Positions 35,744-44,254 of a stretch of DNA of 64,000 nt are shown one piece after another. Under the pieces are notes generated by a model. It did not search any database, was not told the DNA's origin, and was given only the letters and a program-made list of their open reading frames with translations. This DNA comes from an uncultured beta proteobacterium (GTDB taxonomy: Bacteria > Pseudomonadota > Gammaproteobacteria > Burkholderiales > Burkholderiaceae_C). Location: the NCBI GenBank assembly GCA_903844215.1, contig CAIMSP010000153.1, forward strand, positions 1 to 64,000, in the 5' to 3' direction. The position numbers and the translations under genes were made by a program. Position 1 is the first letter of the stretch; each line of letters opens with the position of its first letter.

Positions 35744-36946
35744 GTGAAGACACAGCCCGTTAAAAAAGCCAAGGCGAGCCCCAAAGCGCCGGCGTCGGCA
35801 GCCAAAAAGACCGCCAAAGTCGCGCCCAAAGCAGCCCCCAAAGCAGCCCCCAAGGCGCCAGCAAAGAGCGTGTCCAAGCCGCTTGTTAAGTCCTCTGCCC
35901 GGCCCGTCGCAGGCAAAGTTGCGGTCAAGGCGGTGTCCAAGCCGGCGCCCAAAAAATCGGTTGCCAAGCCTGTAAGCAAGCCTGCAAGCAAGCCAGCGTC
36001 CAAGGTCGCCGCCAAGGTCGCCGCCAAGCCCGTGGCGCGCGCTGCGGTTCCTGTCAAGAAACTGCCGGTCGCGCCCTCCAAGCCAGCGCCGAAGAGCAAG
36101 CCCAGTGCCGTGGCAGCCAAGCCGACTCAAGCCATCAAGTCATCCGCGACCCCGGTTGCGCCAAAAGCCGCTGTCAAGCCAGCGGTGAAAACCAAAGCTG
36201 CGCCGCCGTTGCCAGTGAACCCCAAGAAAAAAGAGATTCCCGTTTTGTCCACTTCGATTACCTCCGCTGAAAAGAAACCCAGCAAAGCTGAACCTGAAAA
36301 GGCTGCGGTCGCGGCTGTCGCTCCCGTCGCCGCTGTTCCCGCCCGAAGCCCTCGGGTCTCATCGCGCCTGGCTCAACTGACGGTGCCGTCCATGGCATCG
36401 ATCCCCGCCGTGGCGTCCACTGCGGCCAAAGCCAGCTATGGACATTCCACCCCACCGGCGCTGCCGACGCCGCCTCACTTTGTGCCGGTCAAGAAAGACC
36501 CGAAGCTGGTGAACAACTGGAAGACCAAACCGGTGGCCCAGTGGACCGACGAAGAAGTCGTCGCCATGCCCGATTCGGAATACATGAATGAAGGTCAAAT
36601 GGCTTTCTTTCGCCTCAAGCTGGCCCAACTCAAACGCGACATCCTGTCGAACGCAGGGGAGACCACCGAGCATTTGCGTGAAGAAACCGTGGTGGTTCCC
36701 GATCCGGCGGACCGTGCCACGATCGAAGAGGAGCACGCGCTGGAATTGCGCACACGCGATCGCGAACGCAAACTTCTCAAGAAGATTGAGCAATCGATGG
36801 CCCGCATCGATGCCGGCGACTACGGCTATTGCGATGAAACCGGCGAGGCCATTGGCGTGAGCCGACTGCTGGCGCGCCCCACGGCGACCCTGTCGCTGGA
36901 AGCGCAGCAGCGGCGCGAGCTCAAGCAAAAGATGTTTGGCGATTAA
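35744..36946 (+). CDS. dksA: DksA-like RNA polymerase-binding factor with histone-H1-like tail and degenerate zinc finger
   Basis: About 400 residues: a long Lys/Ala/Pro-rich, H1-like N-terminal region (to about residue 235) and a C-terminal DksA domain. The coiled coil runs through NEGQMAFFRLKLAQLKRDIL, with the DPADRAT acidic tip and the returning helix. The zinc-finger region reads YGYCDETGEAIGVSRLL and ATLSLEAQQRREL: only one of the four usual cysteines remains, so it probably works without zinc. GTG 35744 with GAGGAG seven bases upstream is preferred over an open frame reaching ATG 35540. It would mediate the ppGpp-dependent stringent response. Confidence 0.88.
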   Translation: MKTQPVKKAKASPKAPASAAKKTAKVAPKAAPKAAPKAPAKSVSKPLVKSSARPVAGKVAVKAVSKPAPKKSVAKPVSKPASKPASKVAAKVAAKPVARAAVPVKKLPVAPSKPAPKSKPSAVAAKPTQAIKSSATPVAPKAAVKPAVKTKAAPPLPVNPKKKEIPVLSTSITSAEKKPSKAEPEKAAVAAVAPVAAVPARSPRVSSRLAQLTVPSMASIPAVASTAAKASYGHSTPPALPTPPHFVPVKKDPKLVNNWKTKPVAQWTDEEVVAMPDSEYMNEGQMAFFRLKLAQLKRDILSNAGETTEHLREETVVVPDPADRATIEEEHALELRTRDRERKLLKKIEQSMARIDAGDYGYCDETGEAIGVSRLLARPTATLSLEAQQRRELKQKMFGD

Positions 36947-36983
36947 AGCGCGCCAGCTTTCCCCTGCTTCAACCCAGCGCATC

Positions 36984-38711
36984 ATGGCCACCGGCGACAA
37001 CGTCACCCTGCTCAGCAAGGTCGTGAGTTTCGTGACGCGTCCGGTGCTGGGCCGGGCGGCCGCTTTCGAAGCCGCTCAGACGGCGCCCGAGGACGTGGAC
37101 AAGGCCACGATGCAGGCCATGATGGACCGCAGGCTGCACAACGATGTGGTGCGCAAACGCGAGTTCGAATTGCTGCGCCAGATGCGCAAGCGTGAACCGC
37201 AGGCCGGCAACATGGACTTGAACGAGCGCACCTCGATGTTTCCGCCGAGCATGCTGTCGCAACCGGATGGGCGCGCGCAGACGATCAAGAAGATCGACGA
37301 GATCGAGCAGCAGATGTCGCAGCAGTGGTGGAAGGGCAAACAGATCAAGGGCGCGTTTGGCGGGTCCAGGTCGGTGCCGTTAGCGGATGAAGCGCCCGAG
37401 CCGTCCGACTCGGGCAGTCTGGTCTGGGAACCGGCCCCCGACCGGGGGGCTGTGCGCGCGCCGGCCAGCGCGCCGCCGGCTGCCACTCCCGGCCCGACGT
37501 CGGCCAGAATGGAAGCGAGCCTGTACGACGAGTCGCAGTCGCCTGCGCCGAGCGAGTTTCTCGCGACCCAGAGAGAAGAATTCACGGCCGATTCCCAAAT
37601 CGAGGACGCTGCCATTCTGTTTGCCAATGGCCATTTCGAAGGCGCTGCACAGTTTTTGCTCGCCCTGTTGGGGAAAACCGAGCTGCCGGCCGAGCAGGAG
37701 CAAATTTGGATGACGCTGTTTGACTTGTTCCGCGTCACCGGTGACCGGACCCGGTTTGAGGGCGCGGCCATCGATTTTGCCGCCCGCCTTGGGCGATCGG
37801 CGCCGCAATGGGGTTTGGCGCTTGAAGTCCAGCAGCAAGCATTGGCGCCGGAAATCCAGGTGGCCTCGGCCGGACAGACCCAGCGCTGGGTGTCCCCTTC
37901 CTTGCTGGATGCGCAGGCACTGGCCAAGCTCAAGGCGGCGTCGAGCCAGGGCAGCGCAGCCTGGACTTTGGATTGGTCGCCACTGACCTGGGTGGACGAT
38001 GCCGTTCTGCCGGGAATGCTTGAGCTGTTTGCCGACTGGTGCAAGAGCAAGCGGCCATTGCGCTTCGAGGGCAGCCAGCAGCTGGATGAACTGCTGGCGC
38101 AAGCCACAAGCGCAGGCCGTGCCAGCGTGCTGCAGGATTGGTGGCTGTGGCGCCTGTCCTATCTGCGTCTGAGCCGCCGGGAAGAAGATTTTGAACGGGT
38201 CGCCCTGGACTACTGCATCACCTACGAGATGTCACCTCCAGCCTGGGAGGCGCCGCTGTGTGATTTCCGCAGCAGCGAGCGCGATGCCTGCGACTTGGCA
38301 TTCAATCATTCGTCGCCGCTGATCGTGGGCGACGAGCTGCTGAACACGCTGGCGGCACGGTCTTCACGCGCCACGCCTGCCGAGCCTGCGCAGGCGCCCT
38401 CGACGAGTGCGGTGCCCAGGACGGAAGACAGTTTTGCGGTGGTTGAGCTGTCCGCCGAATTGCTCGGAAACGCCACGGCTGCGTTGGCCATTTTGGATGG
38501 CGCTCGAGGTGACTTGAGCAAGTTGGTGATCGACTGCAGGAATCTTGTGCGGGTGGACTTTCTGGCCGCCGGCGACCTGCTGAATTGGGCTGCTGCGCGC
38601 AACGCCGAAGGCTGCAAGGTCGAGTTCAAAAACCTGAACCGACTGGTGGCCACTTTCTTCGCCGTGATCGGCATTGACGAATTCGTGCGCATCATTCCTC
38701 CGGTGCACTGA
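36984..38711 (+). CDS. Large cytoplasmic protein with C-terminal STAS-like domain
   Basis: A 575-residue protein with no confident full-length family. The last ~95 residues (FAVVELSAELLGNATAALAI, then LVIDCRNLVRVDFLAAGDLL and KVEFKNLNRLVATFFAVIGI) fit a STAS/MlaB-like domain used in anti-sigma antagonists and lipid-transport complexes. The front half has basic and glutamine-rich helices (VVRKREFELLRQMRKREPQ) and a Ser/Pro-rich linker at about 130-185. It lies between dksA and hslV, a conserved place in Burkholderiales as far as I recall. No signal peptide. Confidence 0.7.
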   Translation: MATGDNVTLLSKVVSFVTRPVLGRAAAFEAAQTAPEDVDKATMQAMMDRRLHNDVVRKREFELLRQMRKREPQAGNMDLNERTSMFPPSMLSQPDGRAQTIKKIDEIEQQMSQQWWKGKQIKGAFGGSRSVPLADEAPEPSDSGSLVWEPAPDRGAVRAPASAPPAATPGPTSARMEASLYDESQSPAPSEFLATQREEFTADSQIEDAAILFANGHFEGAAQFLLALLGKTELPAEQEQIWMTLFDLFRVTGDRTRFEGAAIDFAARLGRSAPQWGLALEVQQQALAPEIQVASAGQTQRWVSPSLLDAQALAKLKAASSQGSAAWTLDWSPLTWVDDAVLPGMLELFADWCKSKRPLRFEGSQQLDELLAQATSAGRASVLQDWWLWRLSYLRLSRREEDFERVALDYCITYEMSPPAWEAPLCDFRSSERDACDLAFNHSSPLIVGDELLNTLAARSSRATPAEPAQAPSTSAVPRTEDSFAVVELSAELLGNATAALAILDGARGDLSKLVIDCRNLVRVDFLAAGDLLNWAAARNAEGCKVEFKNLNRLVATFFAVIGIDEFVRIIPPVH

Positions 38712-38774
38712 TCGCGCTTGGACGTCGCTCCAGCCTCTGGCCGCGTCACTTTCAATCCCCAACTGGCAATCACT

Positions 38775-39320
38775 ATGGAACAGTTTCACGGCACCACCAT
38801 CGTCAGCGTGCGGCGCAGGACCGCCAATGGCATCCAGGTGGCGATCGGCGGCGATGGTCAGGTGACACTGGGCAACATCGTCGTCAAGGGCACGGCGCGC
38901 AAGGTGCGCAAGCTGCACCATGACAAGGTGCTGGCCGGTTTTGCCGGTGCCACCGCCGACGCCTTCACGCTGTTCGAACGCTTCGAAGCCAAACTGGAAA
39001 AGCACCAGGGCCATCTGGTTCGGGCGGCAATCGAGCTGACCAAGGATTGGCGCACCGACCGCGTGTTGCGGCGCCTCGAGGCGATGCTGGCCGTGGCCGA
39101 CATGGAGGCCTCGCTCATCATCACCGGCAGCGGCGACGTGCTCGAACCCGAACACGGAATCATCTCCATCGGCTCTGGTGGTGCCTATGCCCAGGCCGCA
39201 GCCAAGGCGCTGCTGGACAACACCGAGCTGACGCCCGCCGAGATCGTGAAGAAATCGCTGGAAATTGCCGGCGAGTTGTGCATCTACACGAACATGAACC
39301 ACACGATTGAAACGCTGTAA
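38775..39320 (+). CDS. hslV: ATP-dependent protease peptidase subunit HslV
   Basis: A 181-residue proteasome-like threonine peptidase of HslVU. The short propeptide MEQFHG precedes TTIVSVRRR, so the catalytic Thr is residue 7. [20 protein letters not shown] and the C-terminal NMNHTIETL are typical. ATG 38775 is the start; hslU follows by three bases. Confidence 0.96.
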   Translation: MEQFHGTTIVSVRRRTANGIQVAIGGDGQVTLGNIVVKGTARKVRKLHHDKVLAGFAGATADAFTLFERFEAKLEKHQGHLVRAAIELTKDWRTDRVLRRLEAMLAVADMEASLIITGSGDVLEPEHGIISIGSGGAYAQAAAKALLDNTELTPAEIVKKSLEIAGELCIYTNMNHTIETL

Positions 39321-39323
39321 TCC

Positions 39324-40667
39324 ATGTCGTCCATGACCCCGCAAGAAATCGTCGGCGAACTCGATCGCCACATCGTCGGACAAAATCAGGCCAAGCGCGC
39401 CGTCGCCATCGCCTTGCGCAACCGCTGGCGCAGGCAGCAGGTCGAGCCCGGACTGCGCGCCGAGATCACGCCCAAGAACATTCTCATGATCGGTCCCACG
39501 GGTGTGGGCAAGACCGAGATTGCGCGCCGCCTGGCACGCCTGGCCGACGCGCCCTTCATCAAGGTCGAAGCCACCAAGTTCACCGAGGTGGGCTATGTAG
39601 GAAAGGACGTGGATTCCATCATCCGTGATCTGGCCGAAGTGGCGGTGAAGCTCACGCGTGAGACCGAAATGAAAAAGGTGCGCGCGCGCGCCGAGGACGC
39701 CGCCGAGGAGCGCATCCTCGACATCCTGGTGCCGCCTGCGCGCTCCAGCGGAGACTTCGGTCTGGGCCAGAGCATGCCGGGCGCAGGCGACAGCACGGCG
39801 CGCCAAGTGTTTCGCAAGAAGTTGCGCGAAGGCGAACTGGCCGACAAGGAGATTGAAATCGACGTGGCCGACAGCAAGCCGCAGCTCGAAATCATGGGGC
39901 CCGCTGGAATGGAGGAGATGACCGAGCAACTGCGCGGCATGTTCAGCCAGATGGGGCAGACCAAGCGCCAGACGCGCCGGCTCAAAATCAGCGAAGCGCT
40001 CAAGCTGCTGGTCGAGGAAGAGGCGGCCAAGCTGGTGAACGAGGAGGAGATTCGAGCCCAGGCGATTCACAGCGCCGAACAAAACGGCATTGTCTTCATC
40101 GACGAAATCGACAAGGTGACCTCGCGCTCGGAGTCGGGCAGCGCCGAGGTCTCGCGCCAGGGCGTGCAGCGCGATCTGCTGCCACTGGTGGAGGGAACGG
40201 CGGTGTCGACCAAGTACGGCACCATCAAGACCGACCACATCCTGTTCATCGCGTCCGGCGCCTTTCACCTGGCCAAGCCCAGCGATCTGATTCCCGAACT
40301 GCAGGGCCGTTTCCCGATTCGGGTGGAACTGCAGTCGCTCTCGATCCAGGACTTCGAGGCCATCCTCACGCAAACCCATGCTTCGCTGGTCAGGCAATAC
40401 CAGGCCCTGCTGGCCACCGAGCGCGTGCACCTGGAGTTCACGCCCGAGGGCATCCGGCGCCTGGCCAGCATCGCGTATGAAGTGAATGAGCGCACCGAAA
40501 ACATCGGCGCGCGCCGCTTGTCCACCGTGATGGAGCGGCTGCTGGACGAGGTCAGCTTTGACGCCGCCAACCTGGGCGACCAAAGCATCCACGTGGACGC
40601 GGCCTATGTGGATGCGCGCCTCAAGGAGTTGAGCCAGAATGAAGACTTGTCACGGTATATTCTGTGA
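39324..40667 (+). CDS. hslU: ATP-dependent protease ATPase subunit HslU
   Basis: A 447-residue AAA+ unfoldase partner of HslV. Walker A is [20 protein letters not shown], Walker [16 protein letters not shown], and the pore motif is [15 protein letters not shown]. The C-terminal EDLSRYIL inserts into HslV. Normal length and operon position directly after hslV. Confidence 0.97.
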   Translation: MSSMTPQEIVGELDRHIVGQNQAKRAVAIALRNRWRRQQVEPGLRAEITPKNILMIGPTGVGKTEIARRLARLADAPFIKVEATKFTEVGYVGKDVDSIIRDLAEVAVKLTRETEMKKVRARAEDAAEERILDILVPPARSSGDFGLGQSMPGAGDSTARQVFRKKLREGELADKEIEIDVADSKPQLEIMGPAGMEEMTEQLRGMFSQMGQTKRQTRRLKISEALKLLVEEEAAKLVNEEEIRAQAIHSAEQNGIVFIDEIDKVTSRSESGSAEVSRQGVQRDLLPLVEGTAVSTKYGTIKTDHILFIASGAFHLAKPSDLIPELQGRFPIRVELQSLSIQDFEAILTQTHASLVRQYQALLATERVHLEFTPEGIRRLASIAYEVNERTENIGARRLSTVMERLLDEVSFDAANLGDQSIHVDAAYVDARLKELSQNEDLSRYIL

Positions 40668-40695
40668 TCCACCGAATTCAGACTGACCCTTCTCC

Positions 40696-41628
40696 ATGCG
40701 CTCCGTGCTGCAACAACGAACCCTCAAATCCCTGACCCGCGCCGTTGGCGTCGGTCTGCACAGCGGGCAGCGGGTGGAGCTCACGCTGCGGCCCGCGCCA
40801 CCCGACACCGGCATCATCTTTCGCCGCATCGACCTGGCCGAGCCGGTGGAGATCGCGATTTCGGCGCTGGCGGTGACCGACACGCGCATGGCGACCACGA
40901 TCTCGCACAAGGGCGCCAGGGTGCTCACGGTCGAGCACCTGATGTCGGCCTGTTCCGGTCTTGGCGTGGACAACCTGTATGTGGACATCACGGCCGAAGA
41001 GGTGCCGATTCTGGATGGCTCCGCCTCCTCCTTTGTCTATCTGCTGCAAAGCGCGGGCATCGCGCTGCAGGCGGCGCCCAAGCGCTTCATCCGCGTGAAG
41101 GAAGCGGTGGAGGTGCGTCAGGGCCAGGGCGAGTCCCTCAAGTGGGCGCGGCTGGATCCCTTTCATGGCTACAAGCTGCGCTTCGAGATCGACTTCAACC
41201 ATCCGGCGGTGGACTCCACCGGACAAAGCGTCGAGTTCGACCTGAGCACCGGCTCCTACAGCCGCGACATCGCCCGCGCGCGCACCTTTGGCTTCACCAA
41301 GGACGTGGAGATGATGCGCGCCAACGGCCTGGCACTGGGCGGCGGTCTGGACAACGCGGTCGTGATGGACGACTACAAGGTGCTCAATGCCGAAGGCCTG
41401 CGTTACGGCGACGAGTTCGTCAAGCACAAGATCCTGGACGCCATGGGCGACCTGTACCTGATCGGCAAACCCCTGCTCGCCGCCTACAGCGCGTTTCGCT
41501 CCGGGCATGCGCTCAACAACCTGCTGCTGCGCGAGTTGCTGGCCCAACCGCAGGCCTGGGACGTGGTGAGCTTTGAGGACGAGAAGCTCGCCCCTACCGG
41601 ATTTTCGCAACTCGCGAGGGCTTGGTAA
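40696..41628 (+). CDS. lpxC: UDP-3-O-acyl-N-acetylglucosamine deacetylase
   Basis: A 310-residue zinc deacetylase, the committed step of lipid A synthesis. Zinc and catalytic motifs are [12 protein letters not shown], the [16 protein letters not shown] pair (His, Asp) and [16 protein letters not shown]. The start [13 protein letters not shown] is the family N-terminus. Located after hslU by 28 bases. Confidence 0.97.
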   Translation: MRSVLQQRTLKSLTRAVGVGLHSGQRVELTLRPAPPDTGIIFRRIDLAEPVEIAISALAVTDTRMATTISHKGARVLTVEHLMSACSGLGVDNLYVDITAEEVPILDGSASSFVYLLQSAGIALQAAPKRFIRVKEAVEVRQGQGESLKWARLDPFHGYKLRFEIDFNHPAVDSTGQSVEFDLSTGSYSRDIARARTFGFTKDVEMMRANGLALGGGLDNAVVMDDYKVLNAEGLRYGDEFVKHKILDAMGDLYLIGKPLLAAYSAFRSGHALNNLLLRELLAQPQAWDVVSFEDEKLAPTGFSQLARAW

Positions 41629-41804
41629 TGCTACTTTTTCGCGCTGCCGTTCTCTTGCTGCTGCTGGCTGCGGGCGTGTCGTTCGCGCTCTTTGTCGGAA
41701 CAGGCGAGCCGCGCTATAAACAATTCGGCCTGCGCACGCTCAAGTGGTTGTTAATCGCTGCGGGTTGCTTCTTCGCGGTGCTGATTCTGGAGAGAATCGC
41801 CTGA
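41628..41804 (+). CDS. Small two-helix membrane protein
   Basis: A 58-residue protein whose ATG shares a base with the lpxC stop (TAATG), so it is translationally coupled to lpxC. Two hydrophobic helices (LFRAAVLLLLLAAGVSFALF and LKWLLIAAGCFFAVLILERI) flank a short basic loop (GEPRYKQFGLRT). I do not recognise a function. Its position suggests a link to lipid A synthesis or LpxC turnover, which is speculation. Confidence 0.7.
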   Translation: MLLFRAAVLLLLLAAGVSFALFVGTGEPRYKQFGLRTLKWLLIAAGCFFAVLILERIA

Positions 41805-41833
41805 GCTTGGCGCTCGCGAACTGCACGCTACCC

Positions 41834-41918
41834 TGTCGGCTCACGCTGCGCTGACCCGACCTACGGGTGGGCATGCGCACAAGACGTAGGGCGGGCTAGC
41901 GCAGGGCGTAACCCGACA
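41834..41918. repeat. REP-like imperfect inverted repeat
   Basis: Two arms of about 32-34 bases face each other: 41834-41865 (TGTCGGCTCACGCTGCGCTG, ending CTACG) and 41885-41918 (CGTAGGGCGGGCTAGCGCAG, ending CCCGACA). They are imperfect reverse complements around a 19-base loop. This is the shape of widespread proteobacterial repetitive palindromes of the GTCGGGTTACGC type. It fills the space between the lpxC unit and rquA, which converge here, and could also act as a bidirectional transcription end. Confidence 0.7.
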
Positions 41919-41924
41919 ATCGAC

Positions 41925-42650
41925 CTACCTCGTGATCACGACCTTCTGGTACAGACCGCCAAAGTAGGTCTGCTTTTCCACCTTCGTGAAGGGCACGCCG
42001 GCGGGCAGCCAGTCGGCGATCTCGCCGCGCCACATGTCCATCGCAAACGGTTCGAGCGTGCTGAGTATGGGCACCATGAGGTAGCGCCAGGGGCTGCTGG
42101 CCACGGGCTTGTGGTAGTCGACAAAAATCAGTTTGCCACCGGGCTTGGTCACGCGCAGCGCCTCGGCGATGGTCTTGCGGCGCGCCTGCGCGGGCTGCTC
42201 GTGCAGCAGGAAGAAGACCACGACGGCGTCGTGACTGGCGTCTTCGAAATGCAGTTCCGTGGAGTCCTGCAGCAGCATGCGCACCTGGCTGGGCCGGCTC
42301 AGCTTGGTCTGCAGGTTCTTGATCTGGATCGGTGCCACATCGACCACGTCGAGTTGCCCCTCAGGAGCCAGTCGCCGCAGCAGGTGCTCGGTGAAGTCGC
42401 CATAGACGCAGGCGACCTGCAGCACCTTGCCATGGATCACGTCGCCCATTTCCTGCAGCGCCGCGTCGCGCAGCCGCGCAAAGTTGCCCCACAGGATCAG
42501 ATTGACCAGCCACTGACGCTCGAAAATGCGCACGGCATTCGGGTGCAGATAGGCCCACCAATAGGTCTTCTGAAGGTACTCGGGAATGACGACCGGGGCC
42601 AGGCCGGGCGCGGCGGTTTCGGCAATTGCCGCAGATTCTTTTGGACTCAC
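41925..42650 (-). CDS. rquA: Rhodoquinone biosynthesis methyltransferase-like protein RquA
   Basis: About 241 residues from the GTG at 42650, which has a GAGGT site. The class I methyltransferase-like fold carries RquA hallmarks rather than those of UbiG/UbiE: YLQKTYWWAYLHPNAV, FERQWLVNLILWGNFARLRD, and VLQVACVYGDFTEHLL where a GxGxG loop is normally found, then FFLLHEQPAQARRKT and GKLIFVDYHKP. In Rhodospirillum RquA converts ubiquinone to rhodoquinone by exchanging a ring methoxy for an amino group taken from SAM. Rhodoquinone is the low-potential donor for fumarate reduction, and here rquA is the last gene behind frdABCD. Confidence 0.88.
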   Translation of the reverse strand: MSPKESAAIAETAAPGLAPVVIPEYLQKTYWWAYLHPNAVRIFERQWLVNLILWGNFARLRDAALQEMGDVIHGKVLQVACVYGDFTEHLLRRLAPEGQLDVVDVAPIQIKNLQTKLSRPSQVRMLLQDSTELHFEDASHDAVVVFFLLHEQPAQARRKTIAEALRVTKPGGKLIFVDYHKPVASSPWRYLMVPILSTLEPFAMDMWRGEIADWLPAGVPFTKVEKQTYFGGLYQKVVITR

Positions 42651-42768
42651 GCAATGACCTCGGGAAAACGTTGAAAAATCAACCCAGGCAGTTGGCCCGG
42701 GCACGTCGAAGGTTCAGGCCGCACGCAAGGCGCGGCACCGAAGTATCGCCGGATTTCCAAATTGCAGC

Positions 42769-43110
42769 TCAGAGACGCAGCAGCAGCAGCGCCGACAGCA
42801 CGGTGCCCGCCGCCGCGACGAGGTAGGCCAGCACCGCGACCCGTCCGTCCTGACGCAGACCGAAGTCGTACAGCGTGACGCGCAAGCGGTGCGCTGCGTG
42901 CCAGAGAAAGAGCGAGATCACCCCGAGCAGGAACAGCTTGCCGAACCAGTGGCCGGCAAAGGCATGCATCCTGTCGTAGCTGAACAGGCTCGGTGCGTGT
43001 CCCAGCGACACCAGCACAAACAGCAGCGCCAGTGCCGGCGCCAGGAAGGCCGCCAGCGTGCCGCCTGCAGCAAACAGGCTCCAGAAGATGGGTTTGTTTG
43101 ACTTGGCCAT
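42769..43110 (-). CDS. frdD: Fumarate reductase membrane anchor subunit D
   Basis: A 113-residue inner-membrane anchor with three hydrophobic helices. The start MAKSNKPIFWSLFAAGGTLA resembles E. coli FrdD (PVFWGLFGAGG), followed by the loop LFSYDRMHAFAGHWFGKLF and the second-helix HAAHRLRVTLYD. It lies two bases after frdC. With FrdC it forms the quinol-binding site of quinol:fumarate reductase. The clear FrdD pattern argues against a succinate dehydrogenase SdhD. Confidence 0.88.
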   Translation of the reverse strand: MAKSNKPIFWSLFAAGGTLAAFLAPALALLFVLVSLGHAPSLFSYDRMHAFAGHWFGKLFLLGVISLFLWHAAHRLRVTLYDFGLRQDGRVAVLAYLVAAAGTVLSALLLLRL

Positions 43111-43112
43111 GG

Positions 43113-43505
43113 TTACAGCACTCCCGCAAAAAACAGCACCACGAGCGAGGCAACAGCCCATACAGCGTAGTGCGCACCGACGATGTATTTACCCGCCAGG
43201 AACTCTTCACCAATCTGCACCGGCATGGCCTTGGGCGTGACGTTGAACCAGTTGGTGGCGTTGTGCACGGAAAAGAGCAGCACGATGAACAGGCCCAGAA
43301 AGCTCCATGGCCCTTTGAGCGCCGCCATGAAGGATTCAAATGCCACCGGACCGGCCGCCAAGCGCTCCAGCGTGCACAGCATCAGCAGTGCAAAGGCGCC
43401 GATCGGGATGCAGGTCACTTCGCGCGACATGTAGCGCATATAGCGCGGGTGTTTCAAATACCAGCCGGTCTTGGAGACCTCACGGACATAAGGTTTGCGG
43501 CTCAT
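43113..43505 (-). CDS. frdC: Fumarate reductase membrane anchor subunit C
   Basis: A 130-residue anchor with three helices. MSRKPYVREVSKTGWYLKHP and YMRYMSREVTCIPIG align by eye with the E. coli FrdC start (RKPYVRP...W, RFYMLREGT). The motif VHNATNWFNVTPKAMPVQIG occupies the place of E. coli LHTKTWFELAPKA, which borders the quinone site. It overlaps frdB by ATGA. Conserved haem-ligand histidines of SdhC are not obvious, fitting a haem-less type. Confidence 0.88.
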   Translation of the reverse strand: MSRKPYVREVSKTGWYLKHPRYMRYMSREVTCIPIGAFALLMLCTLERLAAGPVAFESFMAALKGPWSFLGLFIVLLFSVHNATNWFNVTPKAMPVQIGEEFLAGKYIVGAHYAVWAVASLVVLFFAGVL

Positions 43506-44254
43506 GATTTGCCTTTCGGTAACAGACGTTCCTTGTACCAATCCAGGGTGCTGGCCACCTTGACCTGCTGCAGCGCGCCCGCAGGATCGACTGCCTTGGG
43601 GCAGACTTCGGAGCAGGCACCGACAAAGGAGCACTCCCACACGCCTTCGTTCGTGGCAATGACTTCCTGGCGCTCGTCGCGCCCGCCGTCGCGTGAATCC
43701 AGGTTGTAGCGGTGCGCCAGCGTGATCGCCGCCGGGCCGATGAATTTCGGCTGCAGCGAATACTCCGGGCAGGCCGCGTAGCACAGCATGCAGTTGATGC
43801 ACATCGAGAACTGCCGGTACTTCATCAACTGCGCCGGCGTCTGCTTGTACTCGCCCTGCTCGATCGTGCGCTTCTCCTTAGGGATCAGATAGGGCTTGAC
43901 GCGCTTGAGCTTGTCGATGAAGTCGTCCGCCACCGTCACCAGATCGCGCTCGATCGGGAAGTTGGCCAGCGGCTCGACCCGGATCACGCCCTCGTAGTCG
44001 CGCAGAAAGGCGTGGCACGAGAGTTTGGGCTCGCCGTTGATCATCATGCCGCAGCTGCCGCAGACCGCCATGTGGCAGGACCAGCGGTAGGCCAGCGTCG
44101 GGTCCAGGCTTTCCTTGACGGCGTTGAGCGCGTCCAGCACGACCCACTCCTCGTTGCACTCCACTTCGTATTTCTGAAAGTGCGGCGCGCTGTCGGTTTC
44201 GGGGTCATAGCGCAGCACTTCAAGCTGGACCATGCGCTTTTTCAATTGGCTCAT
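43502..44254 (-). CDS. frdB: Fumarate reductase iron-sulfur subunit
   Basis: A 250-residue electron-transfer subunit with three clusters. The [2Fe-2S] ligands are in SCHMAVCGSCGMMINGEPKL plus the following Cys, the [4Fe-4S] ligands in MCINCMLCYAACPEY, and the [3Fe-4S] region in CSFVGACSEVCPKAVDP. The length and cluster spacing are normal. Its start overlaps the frdA stop and its stop overlaps frdC, so frdA-frdB-frdC are tightly coupled. Confidence 0.93.
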   Translation of the reverse strand: MSQLKKRMVQLEVLRYDPETDSAPHFQKYEVECNEEWVVLDALNAVKESLDPTLAYRWSCHMAVCGSCGMMINGEPKLSCHAFLRDYEGVIRVEPLANFPIERDLVTVADDFIDKLKRVKPYLIPKEKRTIEQGEYKQTPAQLMKYRQFSMCINCMLCYAACPEYSLQPKFIGPAAITLAHRYNLDSRDGGRDERQEVIATNEGVWECSFVGACSEVCPKAVDPAGALQQVKVASTLDWYKERLLPKGKS

